Origin: Methyloglobulus sp.
GTDB lineage: Bacteria > Pseudomonadota > Gammaproteobacteria > Methylococcales > Methylomonadaceae
Direction: 5' to 3'
Length of the DNA stretch: 13,232 bases
Assembly: GCA_013140405.1 (NCBI GenBank)
Contig: JABFSV010000502.1
Span: forward strand, 1 to 13,232
The notes beneath the pieces were generated by a model, which saw only the letters and a program-made list of their open reading frames with translations, had not been told where the DNA came from and did not search any database. Position numbers and translations under genes: made by a program. This document shows positions 7,661-13,232 of this stretch, piece after piece. The first letter of the stretch is position 1, and the number at the start of each line of letters is the position of its first letter.

Positions 7661-8503
7661 AATAAGAATCACTGCATCGTCATTTCGAGTGTTCACGATA
7701 GTGACCACTCGCCACTAATGAGCTTGCCAAACTTAACGAAACTTAACCTTTCTACCTGGATCAATCCTGCGGTGTTACGGTTTGAAACGAGGCCTAATTA
7801 GCTTGGGATAAAGTTTTTCTAATTTTGACAATACTCCACATCCATCTAGTTGATATTCTTCCTGTTGACGAAGTATTTGACGGTGCATTAAATCTACAGC
7901 CATCAGCATCTGGCATAACAAGAATCAAATATTAATGTCTGCCGTGATGAGTTTTACTTTCGTCTGGCTAGTCGTACTTCAACGTGAGAATTATTTATCC
8001 ATAGCGCAATTATAAATAATCATTGTTTTTTGGATGGAAAGATACTAGCTGAATGGGTGGCTTGTCACAATTAGGTAAAGCCCTATTTTTGAGTAGGGTA
8101 ACCCCTATAAATTAACGTTGATTAGTACAGGACATAAATGACAAATTACCATCAATTTATTACTAAAATATAATTATAAACAATTAGTTATTAAATATTT
8201 TTACCATAAATAGCCGATAAATTATGGCTTTTTAATAACTAAAAAGGCTGCCGTATTTGGGTTTTAGTGGTTCTTTAAACCCCCTCTGTTATGTACAGAA
8301 TCTCCCTCTTTCAGGTGTTTATTTATTGAAAGGGAATAGTGGAATTTAAATAAACAATGCTTAATATTAAATAATCAATGTTTACCAATTTCATAGGTAT
8401 TTATACGTATAGATTTCCCCATGCATTAGGGCTAGATTTGACCCACCAAATAACAAAACGCAACCTTAAAATTGTAAAATCTATGCCAGTCTGAGGATTA
8501 AAA
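7661..8503. other. Long AT-rich gene-free region between the divergent peroxidase and regulator genes
   Basis: I find no credible coding frame on either strand here. The part from about 8110 to 8480 is markedly richer in A and T than the flanking genes. It contains several dyads. One is a group of three CCCTA half-sites (8081-8108). Others are AGCC-N10-GGCT (8212-8229), CTTTTT-AATAACT-AAAAAG (8228-8246), GGGTTT-N12-AAACCC (8259-8282) and TCTGT-TATGT-ACAGA (8285-8299). This is large for a simple divergent promoter, and an untranslated RNA or a multi-factor control region is possible. Nothing more can be claimed from sequence alone. Confidence 0.5.
8081..8108. promoter_or_regulatory. Three CCCTA half-sites forming two overlapping palindromes
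   Basis: CCCTA (8081-8085), TAGGG (8094-8098) and CCCTA (8103-8107) give CCCTA-N8-TAGGG and TAGGG-N4-CCCTA. Arrays of short inverted half-sites like this are typical of response-regulator binding sites. A related CCCC-ATGCAT-TAGGG occurs at 8417-8431, about 75 bp before the regulator start. The binding protein is unknown. Confidence 0.4.
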
Positions 8504-9148
8504 ATGTACAAAATATCTATTATCGAAAGTCAGCCGATAATCAGGGAAGGTTTGTGCTCACTACTAAGTAAACAATTGGAATTTGATATATTAAGTAGCT
8601 ACAGCGACTTTACGGAGCTTTTACGGGATTACGAATCATCACAGCCAGATGTTGTGATTTTTAATCTAAATTTATGTGATATGAATGAAGTTGACGCTAT
8701 CCAGAAAATCAAAGAGCGATTTGTAAACATAAAAATACTAATTTTTTCCACCAATAAGCACGAAGAATGTATCAAGTGTGCCTTTCGAACGGGAGCCCAT
8801 GGCTATATCCACAAGGACGCAACAGCACAACAACTCAGTAATGCCATTTTTAACGTGGCCCAAGGCCAGCTTTACCTCTCGACGAGCATTTTACCGGTAG
8901 TGATGAATTCTTTCATGCACAGTCAAAAACAGGCGGATTCAATTGAATCTACAAACCTCACTGCTCGTGAAAGTGAATTGCTAAAACTTATTTCCTCGGG
9001 TTACAAAAATAAGGAAATTGCCGACTCGCTTTGCCTAAGTATTAAGACAATAGAAGCGCACCGAAGCAATCTAATGAAGAAACTAAATGTACATAACGTC
9101 GCCAGCTTGACGACAAAAGCGAATCAATTAGGTGTAATGCATCATTAA
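8504..9148 (+). CDS. Orphan NarL/FixJ-family response regulator with a degenerate receiver domain
   Basis: This 214-residue DNA-binding protein starts at ATG 8504 with GAGG 7 nt upstream. Residues 1-125 form a receiver (REC) domain and residues 152-207 a LuxR/GerE helix-turn-helix (LTARESELLKLISSGYKNKE, then SIKTIEAHRSNLMKKL), so the length is normal for the family. In active receivers the N-terminal acidic pair is DD and the phospho-acceptor sits in a PDVVLLDxxLP-type strand. Here those positions read E8-S9 and N54 (PDVVIFNLNLC), so the acceptor Asp is Asn. The switch Ser/Thr (S82) and Lys104 remain. It is therefore probably not activated by ordinary phosphorylation. No histidine kinase lies beside it. 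The gene diverges from the peroxidase across a long regulatory region, so it may control that gene or itself, which is inference. Confidence 0.92.
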   Translation: MYKISIIESQPIIREGLCSLLSKQLEFDILSSYSDFTELLRDYESSQPDVVIFNLNLCDMNEVDAIQKIKERFVNIKILIFSTNKHEECIKCAFRTGAHGYIHKDATAQQLSNAIFNVAQGQLYLSTSILPVVMNSFMHSQKQADSIESTNLTARESELLKLISSGYKNKEIADSLCLSIKTIEAHRSNLMKKLNVHNVASLTTKANQLGVMHH

Positions 9149-9180
9149 ATCTGGTGAGGATTAGCCTTTTATTGATTTTG

Positions 9181-9221
9181 GTGACTTGTCACTGAATTGC
9201 AGGATGGCTTATTGATAAGCC
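9181..9221 (+). terminator. Palindromes after the regulator gene, weak terminator candidate
   Basis: Two dyads follow the regulator stop: GTGAC-TT-GTCAC (9181-9192) and a perfect stem-loop GGCTTA-TTGA-TAAGCC (9206-9221). The second is followed by GCTATTGTTTAGG rather than a clean U-tract, so termination efficiency is doubtful. Confidence 0.35.
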
Positions 9222-9282
9222 GCTATTGTTTAGGAGGGAGGAACTCATCCAATACGTCTTGACGCGTGCCTAATAATGTTTA

Positions 9283-9363
9283 GGGCGGAATTTCAAACCC
9301 CGCCCCACATTGGAATATGGAATCTATTCGTGGATTGTGTCTCAGCCTAGTGGGGCATGCCCC
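9283..9363. other. GC-rich inverted repeats in the intergenic region
   Basis: GGGCGG (9283-9288) pairs with CCGCCC (9300-9305), and GGGGCATGCCCC (9352-9363) is a perfect 12-bp palindrome. These are GC-rich in an otherwise AT-rich gap (9149-9385) that has no gene. They may be a 3' end structure for the convergent minus-strand gene or the remnant of a small palindromic element. Confidence 0.35.
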
Positions 9364-9385
9364 GTCAGAGCTGGGATATTAATAT

Positions 9386-9790
9386 CTACTTGGCTTTACA
9401 AGCATCATTCAGTTCATGGGATACTTCTGTTTTTGTTCCGTTCGCATTAAGCCTGTATATTTTTCCGAGAACGGAATGATTTTTGATGAAAGTCGCTGGG
9501 ATAGCGGTTGCTCCGGCGTTAACATCGGCAGGATTGCTGTCGAAATCAAATTCTACTTCGCCCGCCACTGGACGTTTTGAATTTTTTGAGAATTTCGCTG
9601 CGGCAGCACCTGATTTTACACTTGCGATATATTTTGCATTGGCGAGACTACGACCATCCACAGATGCTTTTGAACGGCTAGTGCCACGGACTTCACACTT
9701 TACATCAATGCCAGCATACACATCGCCCATAATGCTCATGTTGAGCGCCAAAGTTGTTACAGCCAAGCCTATTACTTTTTTTAAGTTCAT
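9386..9790 (-). CDS. Small exported protein of unknown function
   Basis: I start this 134-residue protein at ATG 9790, not at the upstream ATG at 9826. GGAG lies 7 nt before 9790, and the protein then opens directly with a signal peptide (MNLKKVIGLAVTTLALNMSI, cleavage near VYA-GIDV, about residue 26). The mature part of about 108 residues is probably beta-rich. It has only two cysteines, Cys32 near the new N-terminus (VKCEV) and Cys131 near the C-terminus (DACKAK), which could form a disulfide in the periplasm. The middle (EVEFDFDSNPADVNAGATAI) and the run KIYRLNANGTKTEVS suggest a small beta-sandwich or adhesin-like module. I do not recognise a family. It appears monocistronic, since a terminator-like hairpin separates it from the upstream operon. 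Confidence 0.7.
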   Translation of the reverse strand: MNLKKVIGLAVTTLALNMSIMGDVYAGIDVKCEVRGTSRSKASVDGRSLANAKYIASVKSGAAAAKFSKNSKRPVAGEVEFDFDSNPADVNAGATAIPATFIKNHSVLGKIYRLNANGTKTEVSHELNDACKAK

Positions 9791-9817
9791 GTTTTTTCTC
9801 CAAATTATAAACAATTC

Positions 9818-9838
9818 ATTGGTCACTTATTAACCAAT
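9818..9838 (-). promoter_or_regulatory. Inverted repeat upstream of the small exported protein gene
   Basis: ATTGGT (9818-9823) and ACCAAT (9833-9838) are perfect complements spaced by 9 nt, 28-48 bp before the start at 9790. A further perfect 12-bp palindrome, CGTAAATTTACG, lies at 9879-9890. Either could be an operator. A perfect TATAAT at 9809-9804 is too close to the start codon to serve as its promoter. Confidence 0.35.
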
Positions 9839-9909
9839 CAGAGTATTGCTACCTTCTGTTCAATACGTCCGTTAATTACGTAAATTTACGCAAAGGTTCA
9901 AAATGAATT

Positions 9910-9945
9910 AAAAAAATTGATATTCCTTATGTACACATAAGGGAA
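9910..9945 (-). terminator. Intrinsic terminator-like hairpin after the two-gene operon
   Basis: On the minus strand, TTcCCTTATG (9945-9936) pairs with CATAAGGAA (9931-9923) around the loop TGTA, giving nine pairs with one bulged C. It is followed by TATCAA and a run of seven T (9916-9910). It starts about 22 bp after the operon's last stop at 9967. The T-run is offset from the stem, so it may be leaky. Confidence 0.6.
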
Positions 9946-9966
9946 GGAATGCTTGCAACAGGTGAA

Positions 9967-11154
9967 TCAATGGGCGGTTATTGACAGTGCCGAATTTGAA
10001 ATGATGCTAGCTGTAGCCTTGTCAATTACAGCCTTAATTGCGGGGTTATTAAATTGGGTGGTGGGTATTGACGTGATCAATATTAACGATTTTGGGTCAC
10101 TAATTTTAGGCAACCATTGTTCTAGGTTTCTTACTCCATCATCAGGCGCTTGCTGCGCCCAAACTACTATGGATTGTGTGGCACGGGGCGTATCCATTCC
10201 TGCCAGAGCATTCCCACTAGCTTCAAAAGCGGCGGTTCCCAAAGGTTGTTGATTCAAACTGTTGCTTAACACATCAATTGCATTAGGATTGCTAACGTTG
10301 GAGATTGCCTGAAAAGCCACCTCTTGTTGGATACGATTGGTTTCTTCCGAGACTATGCCCGCAGCGTTACCTGAAACGGTGAGCAACAACTGATCGACAC
10401 CACTGGGCGCACCCACTTCCGCTATGGCTATGCCAATTGCATTTAAAAACATCTGTTCGCTAAGCCCAGGATTTGACCAAGCAGCTTCCAAAATCGGCGA
10501 AAGCTCTTCATGAAATTTGCCATCCCAACGATTATCGCCAATATGCGAAATTGCCTGTAAAATCAACAAATACAGTGGAGAGTCAACACTTTGCTCAGCC
10601 AGATTGATTAATTGTGCCAACGAATCTGGGGTTGCAATTTCTGCCAGCAAATCTAGCAATAAAGCCTTGGCTTCATCAGACACACTGGGCTGCATTAAAA
10701 GGTCAGTTATACCCTGGTAAATTTCGGGTTCAGTGTGTTTACGCAAATGTTCTGCAAGCAATGCACCTATGATGGGAATTTGCTGAAATTCTGACCGATC
10801 AAACAATTTTTTCCAGTGCTGCCATAGTTGCATGGAAGTTTGGTTATGCAATGCTGACTTACGATCCTGACTAATATTGCCCACATTCTCTTTTGAATTA
10901 GATGGCGTATTGCCAGGATAGATCACAGGCTGATGCATTTTTCCCGCATCGGCATCATCTTTGATGCTAATAAGCTGGTTTAAGCGCTTGTTCTCAGATG
11001 TGAAAGATTTTTCTTTCCGGGCTGGGGCCATCCAATGATTGTTTTTAGAAAACACACCCACATTAAGTGATGCGTTTCCACTCCCCTCTTCCTTATCTCC
11101 CGACAGAAAGGTAAGTATCAAACAGGCTATAGCCAAATTGATTCGGCTTATCAC
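9967..11154 (-). CDS. Envelope HEAT/ARM-like helical-repeat protein
   Basis: This is a 395-residue protein. I choose the GTG at 11154. It overlaps the upstream stop by four bases (GTGA), and GGTGGA lies 7 nt before it, a classic translational-coupling arrangement. An earlier in-frame GTG at 11166 lacks a good ribosome site. The N-terminus ISRINLAIACLILTFLSG is a signal peptide or signal anchor. Residues 20-100 are polar and probably disordered. From about 105 onward the protein is made of repeated helix pairs of 35-40 residues, such as AKALLLDLLAEIATPDSLAQ, LYLLILQAISHIGDNRWDG and QEVAFQAISNVSNPNAIDVL. This pattern suggests HEAT-like repeats that usually bind partner proteins. No catalytic motif is visible. 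The obvious candidate partner is the co-translated hydrolase-like protein upstream. The exact repeat family is uncertain. Confidence 0.75.
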   Translation of the reverse strand: MISRINLAIACLILTFLSGDKEEGSGNASLNVGVFSKNNHWMAPARKEKSFTSENKRLNQLISIKDDADAGKMHQPVIYPGNTPSNSKENVGNISQDRKSALHNQTSMQLWQHWKKLFDRSEFQQIPIIGALLAEHLRKHTEPEIYQGITDLLMQPSVSDEAKALLLDLLAEIATPDSLAQLINLAEQSVDSPLYLLILQAISHIGDNRWDGKFHEELSPILEAAWSNPGLSEQMFLNAIGIAIAEVGAPSGVDQLLLTVSGNAAGIVSEETNRIQQEVAFQAISNVSNPNAIDVLSNSLNQQPLGTAAFEASGNALAGMDTPRATQSIVVWAQQAPDDGVRNLEQWLPKISDPKSLILITSIPTTQFNNPAIKAVIDKATASIISNSALSITAH

Positions 11155-12128
11155 CGAGCCATCCACCAGGATTTGGTCAGTTGTGTGAGTGCAGCGCTGA
11201 TTTTAGCGCCCTGCTTTGGATTTACATCAAGGCTAAGGTAAGCAGTAGTCTCCGGTTTAAACCCAAGATGATCCTGCCCATCATAATCCACAGCATTCCC
11301 TGCTAAGCCTGATCGTTGTAGCGCCAACAAACCGACAACATCAGCACCCACCACTGTATTCGTCTGTAAGAAATGCTGTGCGGCTATGGCTGCACTCGCT
11401 TGCCCTACCAGTGTTAAGCTGAGTTGAGGATGGCGATTTAATATGCCTAACACCGCAGCCGCAACTTCATTGCTTAATTGTTTGCCGAAAAAATCGGCCT
11501 TCTTCTTGTTGCCATCTAAGACGGCATCACTCAGCATTGTGGTTTTGCTTACCTTTAGCAAATCGTAGTAGCCAAACGCTATGCGATAGCAGTAGACCTT
11601 ATTGTGCGGATCGAATGAATCCTCGGCCAACACAACACCACCGTAAACAACTGGACAACGGTTGTTAAAGTTTTGATTAACAAACTCATTCCATACGGTA
11701 GGCTTGCTTCTTGCGTCATGCAGCAACAATAACGCCTTTGTTGGTGCATGAACCGATTCGGTTTTAACAAAACGGGTGCCCACGCCACTATCTTCAATAA
11801 CCTTAAGCGTACATAACGGCCCAATCGTATTGACACAGGCCCCATCCCATCCCTGAAAACGGTAGCCTTTATCAGGGATGGCAAACAAGCTAACCAATGC
11901 CTCGGAAGCTGTCCGAATTGTGCAATTTTGCTGGCATCCTATGTCGCTGGGAGCGGTAGTGACGCGTCCTCCTAAGCCATCAATCACCTGCACAGCAATC
12001 GTAACGGCTGAGACATTAAGCGGGAATGCCGCAAGCATTGCAGTAACCAACAATAACTGGCGATTCACTTTGTTGACAGACCTAATCAAGCCAATAAAAA
12101 CACGGGGAAAACAGCAAAATTTTCGCAT
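11151..12128 (-). CDS. Exported protein with InlB-B-like repeat and degenerate alpha/beta-hydrolase domain
   Basis: This 325-residue protein starts at ATG 12128 with AGGA 8 nt upstream. Residues 1-41 are a long signal peptide (hydrophobic RQLLLVTAMLAAFPLNVSA). Residues 42-122 match the divergent InlB B-repeat / 'bacterial repeat' domain (GGRVTTAPSDIGCQQNC, then FAIPDKGYRFQGWDGAC), with four Cys suited to two disulfides. Residues 130-325 resemble a lipase-like alpha/beta hydrolase: KALLLLHDARSKPTVWNEFV takes the place of the LVHG oxyanion strand, and LSLTLVGQASAAIAAQHFL aligns with the usual LVGHSxGGxxARHFL nucleophile elbow. In that alignment the catalytic Ser is Ala244, and HG reads HD. No clear acid/His pair is visible. 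It is probably an enzymatically inactive binding or scaffold protein. It is the first gene of a two-gene operon, coupled by a 4-nt overlap to the helical-repeat protein. Confidence 0.8.
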   Translation of the reverse strand: MRKFCCFPRVFIGLIRSVNKVNRQLLLVTAMLAAFPLNVSAVTIAVQVIDGLGGRVTTAPSDIGCQQNCTIRTASEALVSLFAIPDKGYRFQGWDGACVNTIGPLCTLKVIEDSGVGTRFVKTESVHAPTKALLLLHDARSKPTVWNEFVNQNFNNRCPVVYGGVVLAEDSFDPHNKVYCYRIAFGYYDLLKVSKTTMLSDAVLDGNKKKADFFGKQLSNEVAAAVLGILNRHPQLSLTLVGQASAAIAAQHFLQTNTVVGADVVGLLALQRSGLAGNAVDYDGQDHLGFKPETTAYLSLDVNPKQGAKISAALTQLTKSWWMAR

Positions 12129-12169
12129 AGATGAATTCCTGCAAAGTTAGGGTTGCCACCCATAATACC

Positions 12170-12185
12170 GAACAAAACCGTGTTC
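12170..12185. promoter_or_regulatory. GAACA-N6-TGTTC inverted repeat in the divergent intergenic region
   Basis: GAACA (12170-12174) and TGTTC (12181-12185) are perfect 5-bp arms 42-57 bp upstream of the hydrolase-like gene start at 12128. The spacing suits a dimeric repressor or activator site, but the short arms could occur by chance. Confidence 0.25.
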
Positions 12186-12340
12186 TGCGAGTGAGTTTTC
12201 CTGTTAACAATTCGTTCACCTTTGCTTTGGTATGCTAATGCCATCTCATGGCTTGGCTCAGAATTTTTTCGCTCTGGCTACCATTGGATAACCCTTGGCA
12301 TCGATTCGTTCGATTGCCAGTGAACACTTTTATCAAGATG

Positions 12341-12367
12341 GCATTTAGCGGTAAAAATACCAAATGC
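12341..12367 (+). other. Hairpin upstream of the small Cys-rich exported protein
   Basis: GCATTT-AGC-GGTA-AAAA-TACC-AAATGC forms a 10-bp stem with a 3-nt bulge and an AAAA loop, 38 bp before the ATG at 12405. It could be a 5' leader structure or an operator. No known riboswitch fold was recognised. Confidence 0.4.
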
Positions 12368-12404
12368 AGTAATTAACAAAACTACACATAATCAGGAGAT
12401 TGGC

Positions 12405-12851
12405 ATGAATAAATTGACTTTAGGCTTTATTTTTTCAGTATTGCTTGTAACGGCATCATCTACATTCGCTGCAAACAATGCAGTTGAAATTGGTATTGGC
12501 GGTATCGGCCCTGGGGTTGATGAAGCAGCCTTAAGCACTGTTTCCCAAGTCATCGGCAGTGCGGTAGCTAATGGGGTTGTTGATAAATTTATTGTAAAAG
12601 GCTACGGCATAGAAGGCGGATTTTCTGCATGTGCACAAGCATCGCCTTTCACAAAAAAATTTGGTGCTTTTATTAAGCAGTTGAAGACAATCAAGGCCAA
12701 CCCTAATACCACTGCTTATTCCGTACACCTGGTTGCGGCATGTAACGAAACTGTCACTTTTTGTACTCAAGATGTAAAGCTATGCCCTGATGGTTCATAC
12801 GTCAGTCGTGTAGGGCCTTCCTGTTCATTTGCACCTTGTCCTGGCTTGTAA
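12405..12851 (+). CDS. Small exported protein with C-terminal Cys-rich CPDGS/GPxC module
   Basis: This 148-residue protein starts at ATG 12405 with AGGAG 7 nt upstream. Residues 1-22 are a textbook signal peptide (LTLGFIFSVLLVTASSTFA, cleavage before ANNAV). Residues 23-115 are a small alpha/beta region with Gly-rich turns (EIGIGGIGPGVDE) and two Cys (76 and 113). The last 30 residues carry four Cys in CTQDVKLCPDGSYV followed by GPSCSFAPCP. This short module is found at the end of many otherwise unrelated secreted bacterial proteins and resembles Kazal-like or Cys-knot tails, probably two disulfides. Its function is not known. The gene diverges from the hydrolase-like operon and converges on ppsA, so it is probably monocistronic. 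Confidence 0.75.
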   Translation: MNKLTLGFIFSVLLVTASSTFAANNAVEIGIGGIGPGVDEAALSTVSQVIGSAVANGVVDKFIVKGYGIEGGFSACAQASPFTKKFGAFIKQLKTIKANPNTTAYSVHLVAACNETVTFCTQDVKLCPDGSYVSRVGPSCSFAPCPGL

Positions 12852-12921
12852 AACTGACCTCTTTTTCTCAGGCATCCAGGCTTACATCAGCGTTATTTCA
12901 AGCTATCAGCCAACCTTACTG

Positions 12922-12952
12922 CAAAACAGTGTCGCTATGCCTTGCTGTTTTG
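12922..12952. terminator. Candidate bidirectional terminator between convergent genes
   Basis: CAAAACAG (12922-12929) and CTGTTTTG (12945-12952) are perfect 8-bp complements around a 15-nt loop, about 70 bp after the stop of the small exported protein gene. The A-rich 5' arm and T-rich 3' arm give a weak T-run on both strands. The loop is long, so confidence is modest. Confidence 0.4.
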
Positions 12953-13010
12953 TAAGTCTGGACTTCACAGATTTTCTGTTGCCCCAGTTAAAATTCACTC
13001 GAATCAATCA

Positions 13011-13046
13011 GCAATCTTGCTGGGTTAGCAAGCCCAGCAAGATTGC
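13011..13046. terminator. Perfect 14-bp stem-loop between convergent genes
   Basis: GCAATCTTGCTGGG (13011-13024) and CCCAGCAAGATTGC (13033-13046) are perfect complements around the loop TTAGCAAG. It is the strongest dyad in the window, 70 bp past the ppsA stop on the minus strand. No T-run follows on either side, so it may be a 3' mRNA-stabilising or Rho-assisted end structure rather than an intrinsic terminator. Confidence 0.55.
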
Positions 13047-13116
13047 CCATAAGACATGCACCTTGGTACGGGAAATAGAGATCACAAGCCTGTATTTTGA
13101 TTTATTTTAGTGTTTA

Positions 13117-13232
13117 TCACCTACCCAACCGCTGCTCAGTTTCCAATATTTTCTGGGTCGTCTGCAATACGGTATCGGGGTTGAGGCTCATCGAATCAAT
13201 ACCGATCTCAACCAGAAATTCGGCCATATCTG
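13117..13232 (-). CDS. ppsA: Phosphoenolpyruvate synthase (pyruvate, water dikinase), C-terminal 37 residues
   Basis: The minus-strand frame enters from the right edge and stops at TGA 13119-13117. The visible residues include AEFLVEIGIDSMSLNPDTVL followed by TTQKILETEQRLGR. This is the C-terminal end of PEP synthases: the last strand and helix of the PEP-utilising TIM-barrel domain, with the characteristic (V/E)xGIDSxSLNPD sequence. The enzyme converts pyruvate, ATP and water to PEP, AMP and phosphate for gluconeogenesis in the cytoplasm. Pyruvate phosphate dikinase ends differently, so it is less likely. The catalytic residues lie outside the window. The gene converges on the small exported protein gene. 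Confidence 0.85.
   Translation of the reverse strand, partial: DMAEFLVEIGIDSMSLNPDTVLQTTQKILETEQRLGR

Noticed and set aside
7601..7708. N-terminal extension of the peroxidase frame by 36 residues to an ATG at 7708
   Set aside because: The extension has no ribosome site or signal-peptide character and contains the FNR-like box and -10. The ATG at 7600 has AGGGGA upstream and leads directly into a signal peptide.
8285..8299. TCTGT-TATGT-ACAGA as a LexA (SOS) box
   Set aside because: The spacing between CTGT and ACAG is 5, not the 8 of the gammaproteobacterial LexA site, and no SOS gene is adjacent.
9804..9809. TATAAT as the -10 of the small exported protein gene
   Set aside because: It ends only 13 nt before the start codon, so transcription would begin within the ribosome site. 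No -35 lies at a suitable distance.
9953..10252. 99-residue plus-strand open frame
   Set aside because: It is antisense to the well-supported helical-repeat gene, and its start falls by the operon terminator hairpin.
11155..11166. GTG at 11166 as start of the helical-repeat protein
   Set aside because: There is no Shine-Dalgarno before it. The GTG at 11154 has GGTGGA at 7 nt and the typical 4-nt overlap with the upstream stop.
12829..13110. 93-residue plus-strand open frame after the small Cys-rich protein
   Set aside because: It overlaps the end of that gene and both intergenic hairpins, has no ribosome site, and its composition looks random.

Overview
The window looks like a chromosomal segment of a Gram-negative bacterium with moderate GC, most likely a gammaproteobacterium. 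The signs are Sec signal peptides on most products, a proteobacterial-type PEP synthase C-terminus, a NarL/FixJ response regulator, and tandem 'choice-of-anchor' repeat proteins. The genus cannot be fixed from the sequence. No rRNA, tRNA, CRISPR array, transposase or phage gene was seen.

Layout: (1) 1-661, minus strand: N-terminal part of an exported DGNLYGTT-repeat protein that runs off the left edge. (2) 786-1652, minus: a membrane-anchored or secreted helical protein of unknown function. (3) 1961-7600, minus: the dominant gene, a 1,879-residue exported animal-type haem peroxidase carrying RTX calcium-binding repeats, two ASPM/SPD-2/Hydin-like beta domains and a C-terminal Ig-like domain. 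This architecture resembles bacterial Mn(II)-oxidising peroxidases of the MopA type. A near-perfect FNR/Anr box lies upstream at canonical class II spacing. (4) 7601-8503: a long AT-rich gene-free region with several inverted repeats. (5) 8504-9148, plus: an orphan NarL-family regulator whose phospho-acceptor Asp is replaced by Asn. (6) 9149-9385: an untranslated stretch rich in short palindromes. (7) 9386-9790, minus: a small exported protein of unknown function. (8) 12128-9967, minus: a two-gene operon. It encodes an exported InlB-B-repeat/alpha-beta-hydrolase-like protein whose nucleophile Ser appears to be Ala, then a HEAT-like helical repeat protein that starts at a GTG overlapping the upstream stop by 4 nt. 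(9) 12405-12851, plus: a small exported protein ending in a Cys-rich CPDGS...GPSC...CP module. (10) 12852-13116: a convergent intergenic region with two strong hairpins. (11) 13117 to the right edge, minus: the C-terminus of phosphoenolpyruvate synthase.

The window is rich in envelope or extracellular proteins. The only recognisable housekeeping gene is ppsA. The most coherent functional hypothesis is an oxygen-responsive secreted haem peroxidase next to an atypical, probably phosphorylation-independent regulator. The operon at 9967-12128 looks like an undescribed pair: a pseudo-hydrolase and an envelope helical-repeat partner.
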